From assembly GCA_016869675.1 (NCBI GenBank), contig VGDP01000001.1, positions 170,895 to 234,894 of the forward strand: a DNA stretch of 64,000 bases. Direction: 5' to 3'. Below the pieces are notes generated by a model. That model was not told where the DNA came from. It worked only from the letters and a program-made list of their open reading frames with translations, and ran no database searches. This document shows positions 17,713 through 26,921 of the stretch, piece after piece. The DNA is from Alphaproteobacteria bacterium (GTDB taxonomy: Bacteria > Pseudomonadota > Alphaproteobacteria > SP197). The stretch's first letter is position 1; every line of letters starts with the position of its first letter. The position numbers were made by a program, and so were the translations under genes.

Positions 17713-18471
17713 CTAAGCCTTGTAGCCGGGGTCCTTCTGGTCGAGCAGGCGGACGAGCGCCGGCCACTCGTGCTCACCGGGCGGGTAGTCGGCGTACTGC
17801 GCCGCGGCCTTGAGCTGGATGTCCTTGGGCACGGTGCGGTAGGGGCGCCCCGTTGCCAGGATGTCGACCTGCACGCGGCAGGCGCGCTCGAAGTAGACCA
17901 TCAAAACGAACGCCTCGCCGACCGAGCGGCCCACTGTGATCAGGCCGTGGTTGCGCAAGAACAGGCACGAGGCATCGCCCAGGCTGCGCGCGATGCGCTC
18001 GCGCTCGCCGAGGTCGACGCCCAGCCCCTCGTAGTCGTGGTACGCGACCTTCTGGTGGAAGCTCAGCCCATCCTGGATGAAGGGCAGCAGGCCGTCCTCG
18101 AGGCAGCCGACGGCGCAACCGGCACGCGTATGGGTGTGCAGCACGCACGCCACGTCGGGGCGCGCCAGATGGATCGCCGAATGGATGACGAAGCCGGTGT
18201 AGTTGGTCTCGCCGCCGCCGATCACCGTGCCGTCGGTCTTGACCTTGACCAGGTTCGAGGCCGTGATCTCGTCATAGCGCAGACCGAACGGGTTGATCAG
18301 GAAGTGGCCTTCCTCGCCCGGCACGCGCGCGGTGATGTGGTTCCAGATGAAGTCCGACATGCCGTAGCGGTCGACCAGACGGTACGCCGCGGCCAGATCG
18401 ACCCGCATGCGCCATTCGGCGTCGGTCCAGGAGGCGGTGGCGGACGAAACGGCCTTAAGGGCGGTGGGCAT
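17713..18471 (-). CDS. Class II aldolase/adducin family protein
   Basis: A 252-residue class II aldolase-type protein. The zinc-site histidines are visible in LHTHTRAGCA and in RNHGLITVG, and the N-terminal substrate loop is FIWNHITARVP. Such enzymes act on phosphorylated sugars or related hydroxy-acids, and many alphaproteobacterial members have no known substrate. The ATG at 18471 begins MPTALKAVSS; the ribosome site is weak. A related but damaged gene lies at 25780-26526. Confidence 0.85.
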   Translation of the reverse strand: MPTALKAVSSATASWTDAEWRMRVDLAAAYRLVDRYGMSDFIWNHITARVPGEEGHFLINPFGLRYDEITASNLVKVKTDGTVIGGGETNYTGFVIHSAIHLARPDVACVLHTHTRAGCAVGCLEDGLLPFIQDGLSFHQKVAYHDYEGLGVDLGERERIARSLGDASCLFLRNHGLITVGRSVGEAFVLMVYFERACRVQVDILATGRPYRTVPKDIQLKAAAQYADYPPGEHEWPALVRLLDQKDPGYKA

Positions 18472-18557
18472 GGCGGCGTTCCCTGTGTTGCGCGTCAGGG
18501 CGCCATTATCGTGCAACCCGCGCCGGAGCGCCACACCCCGGCGGATGTGGTTTACGC

Positions 18558-18746
18558 CTAGTTGACGCGGCCGCTGGCCACGCGGGTCACCATCTCGGAC
18601 TGGACCTCGAGCGCGCGGCGCACACCGTCCCAGCCGTTCTCGCGGCACACGTCGAGCGCCTGTTGCGGCCCCAGGTGCTGGGTCAGCAGCACCGCGAACT
18701 GGTGGCACGAGTCGAACTTCAGACCCACGAGCGAAGAGCAGTCCAT
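18558..18746 (-). CDS. Small conserved-looking protein of unknown function
   Basis: A 62-residue ORF beginning MDCSSLVGLKFDSCHQFAVL, with three cysteines and a basic C-terminal half. An in-frame ATG five codons upstream is an alternative start, but the ATG at 18746 has GAGG six bases before it. It stands between the aldolase and terC genes on the same strand. I do not recognise the family. Confidence 0.5.
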   Translation of the reverse strand: MDCSSLVGLKFDSCHQFAVLLTQHLGPQQALDVCRENGWDGVRRALEVQSEMVTRVASGRVN

Positions 18747-18815
18747 GGTTGGCCTCGTCATCCGTGGGGCCCGAACGGCCCCGTCGCGAGGATTACTGCA
18801 AGGCGCGTGCCAGAC

Positions 18816-19544
18816 TCAGTGTGCCAAGCCACTCCGTCGTTTGCGCACCTTCGCCGCCCACAGATTGAGCGCCTCGACACCCGCCGAGAACGCCACGGCG
18901 AAGTAGAGGTAGCCGCGCGGCACGTGGAAATGCAGGCCATCGGCCACCAGCGCCGTACCGACCAGCAGCAAGAAGCTGAGCGCCAGCATCTTGACCGTCG
19001 GGTGCGCCTGGACGAAGGCGCTGACCGGCTCAGACGCGACCAGCATGACGATCATGGCGATCACCACGGCGGCAATCATCACCGGAATGTCGTCGACCAT
19101 GCCGACGGCTGTGATCACCGAATCGAGCGAGAACACCACGTCGAGCACCACGATCTGACCGATCGCGGCCGCGAGCGTCGTGGTGCCGACCACTGATTCG
19201 GCGTGGCTGCCCTCGAGCATGTGGTGCATTTCGAGCGTGCCCTTGACGATCAGGAACAGACCGCCAAGCAGCAGCACGAGATCGCGCCACGACACCTCGT
19301 GGTCCAGAAGCGAGAACAGCGGCGCCGTCAGCCCGACGATCCAGGAAATGCTGAGCAGCAGGACCAGCCGGCCGCCGAGCGCCAGCCCCAGGCCGAGCTG
19401 CCGCGCCAAGCGTTGCTGATGCAGCGGCAGCCGTGCCGAAACGATTGACAAGAAAATGATGTTGTCGATGCCGAGGACGACTTCGAGCGCGGTCAGGGTC
19501 GCCAGGCTGATCCAGACTTCCGGACTACTCAGCAGTTCGATCAC
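18816..19544 (-). CDS. TerC family integral membrane protein
   Basis: A 242-residue membrane protein with about seven hydrophobic segments and the two TerC signatures: LEVVLGIDNIIFLS (Asp27-Asn28) and LDVVFSLDSVITAVGM. The family includes metal exporters (often manganese) and tellurium-resistance proteins. A long hydrophilic loop with EMHHMLEGSH follows the third segment. No yybP-ykoY-type riboswitch is evident upstream. The metal handled cannot be told. Confidence 0.88.
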   Translation of the reverse strand: MIELLSSPEVWISLATLTALEVVLGIDNIIFLSIVSARLPLHQQRLARQLGLGLALGGRLVLLLSISWIVGLTAPLFSLLDHEVSWRDLVLLLGGLFLIVKGTLEMHHMLEGSHAESVVGTTTLAAAIGQIVVLDVVFSLDSVITAVGMVDDIPVMIAAVVIAMIVMLVASEPVSAFVQAHPTVKMLALSFLLLVGTALVADGLHFHVPRGYLYFAVAFSAGVEALNLWAAKVRKRRSGLAH

Positions 19545-19736
19545 GGTTAGCGGTCCGTTACCGTTGCGGGCCGCCAGCTATAGCGTCACGACTGACGCCG
19601 CGCCACGAAAAGAAACGGGGCCGGCGAACAGGCCCTGAGTTCGGCTTGAACAGGGAGGACATCATGAAGATGTGGTCGAACGATGCCACGGGGACGCGCC
19701 GTGGGCTGTGAGCCCCGTCACTCGGCGCGCGATAGC

Positions 19737-20519
19737 TCAGTGCTCGCGCGGGCGCACGAGATCGCGGCCGATGATGTCGCGCTGGATCTCCGACGTCCCT
19801 TCCCAGATGCGCTCGACGCGCGCGTCCCGCCACAGCCGTTCGATCGGCATGTCCTCCATCAGCCCCATGCCGCCGAAGTTCTGCACCGCCTGGTCGGTGA
19901 CGCGCCCGACCATCTCGGTGGCGAACAGCTTGGCCATCGAGGTATCGGCCCGCGTGCAGCGCCCCTGGTCCAGCAAACAGGCCGCGTGCAGCACCGTCAG
20001 TTCGGCCGCGCGCAGCTCGGTCGCCATGTCGGCGATCTTGAACGAGATGCCTGGAATCGGCCGATAGCCTGGCCGAACTGCTTGCGCGTCGTGGCCCAGT
20101 TGAGGCTCAGTTCCAGCGCGCGCTCAGCGCGCCCGACCGAGAACGCGCCCATGGCGATGCGCCCGGCGTAGAGCCAGTCGTTGGCGAAGTCGAAGCCCTT
20201 GCCCTCCTCGCCCACGATGTGGTCGTCGCCGACGCGCACGTCGTTGAGCGTGATTTCGTTGGGGTTGCAGCCGCGGTCGACCATGGCGCGCATGACGCGC
20301 GCCTCGACCCCGGGCGTGTCCTTGTCGACCAGGAAGGCGGTGATTCGGTTGCGCGGACCCTTCCCCGTCTGGTCGGTGCCGGTGACCGCGAACAGGATGA
20401 TGAAGTCCGCCTGGTCGGCGTTGCTGATGAAGTGCTTGCGTCCGTTGATGACCCAGCCGGCGCCGGCGCGCGCCGCGCGGGTCTGGATGCCGCGCGCGCC
20501 GATTCGGATGCCCTACTGG
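19737..20519 (-). pseudogene. Truncated and frameshifted acyl-CoA dehydrogenase
   Basis: The middle and C-terminal parts of an acyl-CoA dehydrogenase are clear: VINGRKHFISNADQADFI, TAFLVDKDTPGVEAR, then QNFGGMGLMEDMP and ERIWEGTSEIQRDIIGR. One base is missing near 20049-20052: CAGGCATC stands where CAGGGCATC would keep the frame, a GGG to GG slip. The N-terminal 150 or so residues are absent, and the sequence stops at about 20519, where it abuts the 5'-truncated MocR-like gene. It could once have supplied the missing isovaleryl-CoA step, but the family member is not clear. Confidence 0.87.
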
Positions 20520-21560
20520 GCAATACGCTGCGGTCTCTCGCGGCCGACGGCCATCTCGGCCACCTGCTCGACTACCAGGCCCATCGTGGCCAGCCGGAGC
20601 ACCGGGATACCGGCGCCGCGTGGGTCGCGCGTCACGGCCTGGACGTGTCACCCGAGCAGGTCATCCTGACATCCGGTGGCCAGCACGCCATGGCGGTTCT
20701 GCTGGGGTCGCTGGCCGGGCCGGGCGACACCTTGCTGTGCGAGGCGTTGACCTACCCCAGCGTCAAGGCGCTGGCGGATTTTTTTCCGCTTCGATCTGGT
20801 CGGCGTGGCGCTGGACGAGCGGGGCATGATTCCCGAGGCCTTCGACGAGGCGTGCCAGACCTACCGCCCGAAGGCGTTGTTCAGCATGCCGAGCCTGCAC
20901 AACCCGACCGGCGCCCACATGCTGGAGGATCGGCGGCGCACGGCAGCGGCGATCGCGCGCCGCCACCGCGTGCGGACCGTCGAGGACGACATCTACGGCT
21001 TCCTGGTCGAGGACGGGCACGCGCCCTTGGTCAGCCATGCGCCGGAGCTCGGCTTCTACTTCCTCAGTCTGTCCAAGGCGATGGCGCCCGGCCTACGGGT
21101 CAGCTACGTCGCCGTGCCGCGCGACCAGGTCGCTGCCGTGACGGCGGCCGTCCATGCGACCGCCTACATGACGGCACCCCTGATGGCCGAGATCGCTATG
21201 CGCTGGATCGGCGACGGCACCGGGGCACGCATGGTCGAGAGTTACCGGCGTGAAGCCATCGCCCGGCAGGCGCTGACCCGCGAGGCGTTGCGCGGCTTCA
21301 CCTACACCGCGCATCCGGCCGGGTTCCACGGGATCCTGACGCTGCCGGAGCCCTGGACCCCGGGTACGTTCGTCGCCGAGCTTCGGCAAAGGGGCGTCGT
21401 GCTGTCGCCGGCCAGCGCGTTCGCCGCCGACGGAACAGCGCCGCCGTTCGTGCGTCTGTGCCTCTCGTGCACCCGCGACCGCGCCGAACTGGCCCGGGCT
21501 CTGCGCATCGTGGCCGACCTAGCCAGCGAACCACCCCAGGCTCACCTGGCCGTTGTTTGA
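20515..21560 (+). pseudogene. 5'-truncated, frameshifted MocR-type PLP regulator/aminotransferase
   Basis: An aminotransferase class I domain with strong MocR character: VSPEQVILTSGGQHAMAVLL, PSLHNPTGAHM, and the PLP lysine in LSLSKAMAPGLRVSYVAVP. The N-terminal GntR-type DNA-binding domain is missing. A run of seven T at 20779-20785 breaks the frame; six would join ALADFF to the next frame's RFDLVGVALDERGM. From there it is open to TGA at 21558. Both defects make a working protein unlikely. Confidence 0.85.
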
Positions 21561-21650
21561 AGTCCGGGCGGGATTGCGCGGGACCGCCATCAATGGTCAC
21601 AAGGTTCGACTAAGCATTCCGCGTGGGAGTCCCGTCCGCGCGGGGGAGTC

Positions 21651-21854
21651 GTGGCAAGCGAGATTAAGAAACTTTACGTGGTGTTCGGCGGCGAACTGGT
21701 CGATCCGCGCGGCGGCGACTATCGCGATCCGCGCGCGCTTGACGTGCGCAGCATATACGACTCCTACGAAGAGGCCGTGAAGGCTTGGCGCGCGGCCAGC
21801 TTCCAGACCGTGGACGACGCCATGGTCCGCTACCGCATCGCGCCGATCAACTAG
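21651..21854 (+). CDS. DUF4170 family protein
   Basis: A 67-residue protein (KKLYVVFGGELVDPRGGDY at the N-terminus, IYDSYEEAVKAWRAAS in the middle, TVDDAMVRY near the end), matching the small DUF4170 family of alphaproteobacteria. Function is unknown. The start is GTG at 21651, with GGGGGAG just upstream. It stands alone on the plus strand. Confidence 0.8.
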   Translation: MASEIKKLYVVFGGELVDPRGGDYRDPRALDVRSIYDSYEEAVKAWRAASFQTVDDAMVRYRIAPIN

Positions 21855-21936
21855 CGACCTGGCTGACGGCGCGCTCGCCATCGGCGCGCGCTGACCCCAT
21901 ACTACCGCTCTTCACGGCACGGGGGAGATCCGTCGC

Positions 21937-22542
21937 ATGGCACCGCTCGCCACCGTCATCATTCCGGCGCGCAAGGGCAAGGCCGCCTTCGCCCGCAAGG
22001 GCCAGCACGTCCGGGTTATCAACACCCACGGCAACCAGGTGGTCGACACCTGGGCGTTCAACCGGGCCGAGCTCGGTGAGTTCATGTCCATGGAGCACAC
22101 GCGCGCCCAGACCACCAAGATGTTCTGGGCCGTCGGGGATGCCCTGTTGACCAACCACCGTCGGCCGATCCTGACCATCGTGGCGGACACATCGCCCGGC
22201 ATCCACGACAGCCTGCTCGCCGCGTGCGACCGCTACCGCTACGAGTTGCTGGGGTGCAAGACCTACCACGACAACTGCACCGACAACCTGCACAACGCCA
22301 TGGCGGAACTGAGCCTGCGCGAACCCGAGACGCCGAGCCCGTGGAACCTGTTCATGAACATCCCGGTGCTGGACAGCAAGCGCATCGACTTCCTGCCCAC
22401 GGTCAGCAAGCCGGGCGACTACATCGAGGTCCGCGCCGAGATGGACTGCGTCGTCGCGTTCTCGGCCTGCCCGCAGGATCTGATCCCGATCAACGGCGGC
22501 ACGCCGGTCGAGGCCCATTTCGCGGTGTTCGACCCGCACTGA
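21937..22542 (+). CDS. DUF1989 (urea carboxylase-associated) family protein
   Basis: A 201-residue protein of the family found beside urea carboxylase and aminomethyltransferase-like genes. Recognisable segments are HVRVINTHGNQVVDTW, CDRYRYELLG with CKTYHDNCTDNL, and NLFMNIPV. No urea carboxylase or allophanate hydrolase gene is nearby. GGGGGAG precedes the ATG at a normal distance. Biochemical role is not established. Confidence 0.82.
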   Translation: MAPLATVIIPARKGKAAFARKGQHVRVINTHGNQVVDTWAFNRAELGEFMSMEHTRAQTTKMFWAVGDALLTNHRRPILTIVADTSPGIHDSLLAACDRYRYELLGCKTYHDNCTDNLHNAMAELSLREPETPSPWNLFMNIPVLDSKRIDFLPTVSKPGDYIEVRAEMDCVVAFSACPQDLIPINGGTPVEAHFAVFDPH

Positions 22543-22574
22543 CGGCGCGCCGCCTCCCTCGAGGGAGACCGCGT

Positions 22575-23087
22575 ATGGATCGCTTCATTCGCCTTCCCGC
22601 CATCGCGGCCTTGGCCGTGGTGGCGTGCTTCGCCATCGTCCCGGCCATGGCATAGGACACCGCCGTCGACGGTGCCGCCGCGGCGACCGACGGCGACACT
22701 CTGATCGTCGACCGCGCCACCGTTCGTCTCATGGGCATCGACGCGGCCAAGGCCGAGCAGACGTGCAGCGAATGGCACGGCTACATCCAGCGCGACTACC
22801 CGTGCGGCGCTCAGGCCGCGGCGTTCCTGCAGAGCCTGGTGGCCGGGCGCGACGTGAGCTGCATGGCGCTCGGCACCGTGCCCGAGGACGCGATCCTCGG
22901 CGTCTGCTACGCCGCGGGCATCGACCCGGCCGAGGCGATCGCCAGCGCCGGCTGGGGCGGGCCGCTGCGCGACCAATCGGTGCGTTACGTCGCGGCGAGC
23001 GACGCGGCGCGCCTCGCCCAGCGCGGCCTGTGGGCCGGCAAGTTCGACGAACCGGCCGCGTGGCGCGCCCGTCATGGGGACGACTGA
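22575..23087 (+). pseudogene. Secreted SNase-like protein interrupted by a stop after its signal peptide
   Basis: An ATG at 22575 opens a signal peptide (LPAIAALAVVACFAIVPAMA) that ends at TAG 22653-22655. The same frame then continues for 143 codons with DGDTLIV, VRLMGIDAAKAEQTC and LAQRGLWAGKFDEPAAW, as in thermonuclease-like (SNase) proteins. A single C-to-T change of a CAG codon would explain the stop. The rest of the frame is intact. An internal start at 22731 could make a leaderless fragment only. Confidence 0.8.
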
Positions 23088-23096
23088 CCACCCACC

Positions 23097-23313
23097 ATGG
23101 CTCGCCTCGGGTTCACGTATCTCGACCACGACCCGGTCGCGGCCCTGCTGCCGACGGTGGCCGAGGCCATCGACATCGTCGCTGCTGGCTTGGCGGCGCA
23201 TGGAGGCGGCGACGTGGTGTTGCCGCCCAAGTGGCACATCCATCTGGACGACCGCTACAACGGCCACTTCAACGTGTTGCCCGGCTTCGTCGGACCGATC
23301 GCGCGCGCCGGAC
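23097..23313 (+). pseudogene. 5' fragment of an ornithine cyclodeaminase/mu-crystallin-like gene
   Basis: The first 70 or so residues (MARLGFTYLDHDPVAALLPT, then LPPKWHIHLDDRYNGHFNVLPG) match the N-terminus of this NAD(P)-dependent family. Homology ends abruptly at about 23313. Beyond it the sequence is the reverse strand of a TPR gene running the other way. The active-site and Rossmann domains are missing. Confidence 0.72.
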
Positions 23314-23831
23314 GCCAGGATCTCGGCCATGGCGTGGTGGGCCAGCAGGCGGAGCGCGATGTCGACGAAGTCCTGATGGCCGATGCCGTCGGTCTCCAGG
23401 CACGTGGCCACGACCTGGTCGTCCATCCAGCGGTAGTCCGGCTGGGGCTCGCATTTGATCAGGCGGGCGAACATGGCCTTGGCCTTGGCGTGGCCGGGCT
23501 CCAGCCGGACCGCGTCGTGGAGTGCGCGCAGCGCCTCCGCCCCGCGCCCCATCCCGGCAAGCACGCGCGCCGTGAAGAAGGGCGGTTTTGCCGAGCCGGG
23601 CTCGAGCCGCACCGCGCGCTTCAAGTAGGCAAGCGCCGCGTCGGGCTCGCGCCCCCTGGCCGCCGCCTCGGCGAGCGCCAGCAGGTTCATGAACTCGGCC
23701 GAGGTGCCGGGCGGTGGCGCCTTCGGCTGCCACGCCGAGACGCCGGCGTAGGCCAACAAGGCGTCGCTGGCCCCGGCGGACGGCTTCGGCGCGCCTTGCG
23801 GCGCGGTGCGCGGGGGCCGGCGCTTGGTCAT
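23314..23831 (-). pseudogene. 3'-truncated TPR protein
   Basis: About 170 residues from MTKRRPPRTAPQGAPKPSAG. It has at least two TPR-like helices pairs (DAALAYLKRAVRLEPG, EALRALHDAVRLEPGHAKA), then LIKCEPQPDYRWMDDQVVAT. Sense stops at about 23314; the open frame runs on, but that part is antisense to the cyclodeaminase and SNase genes. It overlaps the enolase-superfamily gene by four bases at its 5' end. Full-length relatives would carry a further catalytic domain; which one is not certain. Confidence 0.6.
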
Positions 23832-24982
23832 GCCTTGGGCGTGGTGACCTTGAGGCCGGCGCGGGTCTGCACGTACTTGGCGATCGAGGCCTTCTCGATC
23901 GCCTTCCAGTCGACACCGACGCCGAGCCCGGCGCTCGGCGGCGCGTGCACGAAGCCCTCGGCGTCGGCGCGGATGGGATCGTGCGAGCCGTACTCAAACG
24001 CCTCGTAGGGCACCGCCTGCTCGAAATAGTCGCAGTTGGGGTACGCCAGCATCATGTGCAGGTTGACCGCCTGCACGGGCGTGAAGCCCCAGGATTGCAG
24101 CTCAACGTTCAGCCCGTTGGCCTCGGCCAGCGCCATGATCTTGCGCGCCGGCGTGATGCCGCCGCACGTGGTCGGGTCGATGCGCACACGCGACCACACC
24201 CTGTTGGCGATGCACAGCTCGATCAGACCCAGGTCGACGATGGCGTTGCCGCCCGGGATGATGTCGACCAGCCCCTTGGCGGTGAGCGCCCGGTAGCCAG
24301 CCACGTCCACGTCGAGCAGCGGCGCCTCGAACCACGTAGTCCTGGCCTCGGCCAGCGGCGCCAGCGCGCGCATGGCGTCCGCCCGGCTGTAGCGCTGCTC
24401 GACGTCGAGCATGATGGCGAGCGTGTCGGCGCCGTAGCGCTTGCGCACCGCCTGCACCATGGGAATGTCGCGCTCATACTCGCACCAGCAGTGCAGCTTG
24501 GTCGCGCCGAAGCCCTTGGCCATCAGCTTGCCGACGAAATCGACGTACGCCTTGGCGTCCTTCAGCATGGGGGTGGAGGCGTAGGCGCGCACCTTCGAGC
24601 GCGTGCCGCCGAGGAACTGGTAAAGCGGCAGGCCCGCGTGCTTGGCCGCCAGGTCCCACAGCGCGATGTCGACGGCGGATTGCGCCTGGGGCGCAGCCAT
24701 GATGAGGCGGTTGACCAGGCGCGTCCACGCCGCCTCGCGCTCGAGCGGGCTGAGGCCGAGCACCTGGGGCAGCAGCGGCCGCAGCGTCTCGGCCACCGAG
24801 CGGTCGAAGTCATAGGGAGTGAAGTTCTTGACGCACGCGAAGCCGACCAGCCCGCCCTTGGTGGTCAGGCGCAGGTACGTTCCGGTCATGTACATGCCGG
24901 CCTGGTCGGACGCCCACGAATGCCGCTCGACCGGCGGCGCGACGATGAATGCCTCGGCCCGCTCGACGATGAGGTCCTTCAT
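23828..24982 (-). CDS. Enolase-superfamily (mandelate racemase/muconate lactonizing) enzyme
   Basis: A 384-residue protein with the N-terminal capping domain and the C-terminal barrel. Metal-binding candidates are Asp in IMLDVEQRYS, Glu in WFEAPLLDVD, and Asp in RIDPTTCGGITPAR. The usual KxK base motif at the second strand appears as Lys-Leu-His (ATKLHCWCEYERD). Such enzymes racemise or dehydrate sugar acids. It starts at ATG 24982, 11 bases after the RraA-like gene ends, on the same strand, which suggests a shared catabolic operon. Substrate is unknown. Confidence 0.85.
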   Translation of the reverse strand: MKDLIVERAEAFIVAPPVERHSWASDQAGMYMTGTYLRLTTKGGLVGFACVKNFTPYDFDRSVAETLRPLLPQVLGLSPLEREAAWTRLVNRLIMAAPQAQSAVDIALWDLAAKHAGLPLYQFLGGTRSKVRAYASTPMLKDAKAYVDFVGKLMAKGFGATKLHCWCEYERDIPMVQAVRKRYGADTLAIMLDVEQRYSRADAMRALAPLAEARTTWFEAPLLDVDVAGYRALTAKGLVDIIPGGNAIVDLGLIELCIANRVWSRVRIDPTTCGGITPARKIMALAEANGLNVELQSWGFTPVQAVNLHMMLAYPNCDYFEQAVPYEAFEYGSHDPIRADAEGFVHAPPSAGLGVGVDWKAIEKASIAKYVQTRAGLKVTTPKA

Positions 24983-24993
24983 GGCGCCCGCCC

Positions 24994-25695
24994 CTAGTGA
25001 ATGCGCTTCGCCCTGGCGGCGGCGGCGGCGAGCTTGGCGGGGGTGAAGCCCTTGGCCCGCGCGGCCTTGAGGATCACCGCCTCGCGCCGCATCTGCACCT
25101 TGGCCATGGCCGCGACCCGGCCCGCGATGGCGTGGGGAATGACCACCGCGCCGTGCTCGTCGGCGTGCACCAGGTCGCCGGGTGCTACGGTCATGCCCGC
25201 GACGGTGACCGGCGTCGCCACCTCGACGCAATGGACATAGGCGTGCGACGGGCCGATCACGCAGGCCAGCATCTGGAACCCCGGTGCGCACAGCGGCAGG
25301 TCGCGGATCGAGCCGTTAGTGATGGTGCCGGCGCAGCCGAAGCCCTTGTGCACGGTGGTGTGCACCTCGCCCCACCAGGCGCCGTAGCCGGGCTGCGGGT
25401 CGAGGTCCTCGATCACCACGATGCCGGGGCGCGGGCCGGCGGCCACATGCTCGTAGTAGCGCTTGTTGAGCGCTTCCTGCTCGGCCTTGGGCAATGTCGA
25501 GGGGTGCATGGCGCGGATGCGCGCCGTGACCGCGTAGCCGACCATGGCGCCGAGTTCGGGCCGCGCGCAGACCAGCGGGTGCGTCGTGAAGCCGGTGGCC
25601 GTGCGTTCGGAGGCCAATTCCTCGATGGCGTTGCACACGGTCGGCGTGTCGAACTTGGCAAGCGCCGAGAGCTCGGCCTTGGTGAGCGGCTTCAT
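24994..25695 (-). CDS. RraA-like/4-hydroxy-4-methyl-2-oxoglutarate aldolase family protein
   Basis: A 233-residue RraA-fold protein (FDTPTVCNAIEEL; VVIEDLDPQPGYGAWWGEV; GTITNGSIRD; DLVHADEHGAVVIP). The last motifs match metal-dependent HMG aldolases/oxaloacetate decarboxylases rather than the RNase E inhibitor. The enzyme would split a 4-hydroxy-2-oxoacid to pyruvate plus a second product. It shares its direction with the enolase-superfamily gene and is divergent from the damaged class II aldolase, an arrangement typical of sugar-acid or aromatic breakdown. Confidence 0.82.
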   Translation of the reverse strand: MKPLTKAELSALAKFDTPTVCNAIEELASERTATGFTTHPLVCARPELGAMVGYAVTARIRAMHPSTLPKAEQEALNKRYYEHVAAGPRPGIVVIEDLDPQPGYGAWWGEVHTTVHKGFGCAGTITNGSIRDLPLCAPGFQMLACVIGPSHAYVHCVEVATPVTVAGMTVAPGDLVHADEHGAVVIPHAIAGRVAAMAKVQMRREAVILKAARAKGFTPAKLAAAAARAKRIH

Positions 25696-25779
25696 GGCAT
25701 CCCCTCCGACGCGCCCTTGTGGTGGCGGATGCCCGGGCGCGGTAGAGTTGGTTGTAGCCAGTCCCGAGGGGCGCCGTCC

Positions 25780-26526
25780 ATGGCCGTGACGAACCACGCA
25801 ACGAGCGAGCATGCCATCCGCGCCGATCTGGTCGCCACATTCCGGCTGGCGGTGCGCCTCGACCTGCACGAAGGCATCTGCAACCACTTCACCGCGCGCA
25901 TCGACGAGCATCACTTCCTGGTCAACCCCTACGGGCTGCACTGGTCCGAGATCACGGCGTCGAACCTGTCGCTGGTCGACGGCCGCAGCGGGCGCGTGGT
26001 CGGTGGCGGCGAGGCCGAGCGCGTCGCGTTTCAGATCCACTGGCCGGTCTACCGCGACCGCGCCGACGTGCGCTGTATCCTGCACACGCACATGCCCTAC
26101 GCGACCGCGATCACCATGCTCGACGACGGCCGGCTCGCCATGGGCGAGCAGGTCGCGCTGCGCTTCCACGGCCGCGTCGCCTACGACGATGAATACCCCG
26201 GGCCGGTCGGCACGCAGGGCGAGGCGGAGGGGGACCGCCTGGCTCGCACGCTGGGCGACAAGTCGGTGCTGTTCATGCGCAACCACGGCGTGCTGGTCGC
26301 CGCATTCGAGGTCGGCGTCGCGTTCGACGACCTCTACTACCTGGAACGCTGCTGCAAGATGCAGTGGCTGGCCGCCCAGTACCGCCGGCCGCTCGCGCCC
26401 ATCGCGCCCGAGGTGGCCGACGCGTCATCCAACTGGTTCGGTTCCTCGTAAGACATCTACAAGCGCACCCACTTCGCCGCAATGAAGCGGCTGTTGGCGC
26501 GCGACGAACCAGACTTCGCCACCTGA
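25780..26526 (+). pseudogene. Class II aldolase-like gene with a stop near its 3' end
   Basis: The protein opens MAVTNHATSEHAIRADLVAT and carries the zinc-site HTHMPYATA and RNHGVLVAAFE, like the aldolase at 17713-18471. A TAA at 26449-26451 follows SNWFGSS, and the same frame continues DIYKRTHFAAMKRLLARDEP to TGA at 26526, which looks like the family's normal C-terminus. If so, the last 25 residues are lost. The 223-residue product might still fold, so this could be a functional short form; I regard it as damaged. Confidence 0.65.
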
Positions 26527-26537
26527 AGAACTGGATC

Positions 26538-26921
26538 ATGACCAAGGTCATCGCCGCCGTTCTGGCGGCCGCGCTGGTCGCCGGCACGGCTATCGCCCAG
26601 GAGGGCATCAAGCGCACGCCGCTGCAGAAACTCGACGTGCCCGACACCGGCTACGAGACGGTCATGGGCCTGGCCGAGGTGGCGCCGAGCGCAAGCTCGG
26701 GCCGGCATTCCCATCCGGGCATCTAGATCGGCTACGTGCTGGAAGGCGAATCCGAGCTGGCGATCGACGGCCAGACGCCGCAGCGTCTGACGGCCGGCCA
26801 GTCCTACCGCATCGAGGCGGGCGTCATCCACGACGCGCGCAACGTCGGCGCCACGGTCGCCAAGGTCATCGCGGTCTACGTCGTCGAGAAGGGCAAGCCG
26901 CTCGCCGTTCCCGCCGAGTGA
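26538..26921 (+). pseudogene. Secreted cupin interrupted by an in-frame TAG
   Basis: A signal peptide (VIAAVLAAALVAGTAIAQ) is followed by a cupin: SGRHSHPGI, then TAG at 26724-26726, then IGYVLEGESELAIDG and EAGVIHDARNVG in the same frame to TGA 26921. In cupins the residue after HSHPG(I/V) is normally Glu, so GAG to TAG is the likely change. The metal-site His residues lie on both sides of the stop, so neither piece would be active. It lies 11 bases after the aldolase pseudogene and its stop overlaps the GNAT start. Confidence 0.82.

Noticed and set aside
19545..19736. A yybP-ykoY manganese riboswitch before terC
   Set aside because: TerC genes often have one, but the upstream sequence lacks its conserved G-rich and A-bulge segments. 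I could not draw the fold.
22419..23831. A 470-codon minus-strand frame read as one gene
   Set aside because: Only the first 170 or so codons are sense (TPR). The rest is antisense to the cyclodeaminase fragment and the SNase-like gene.
16609..26726. TAG as a recoded sense codon (pyrrolysine or another amino acid)
   Set aside because: Several intact genes in the window, such as the GST, mccB, nuoF and DUF4170 genes, end in TAG at the right place, and the interrupted genes also carry other damage.
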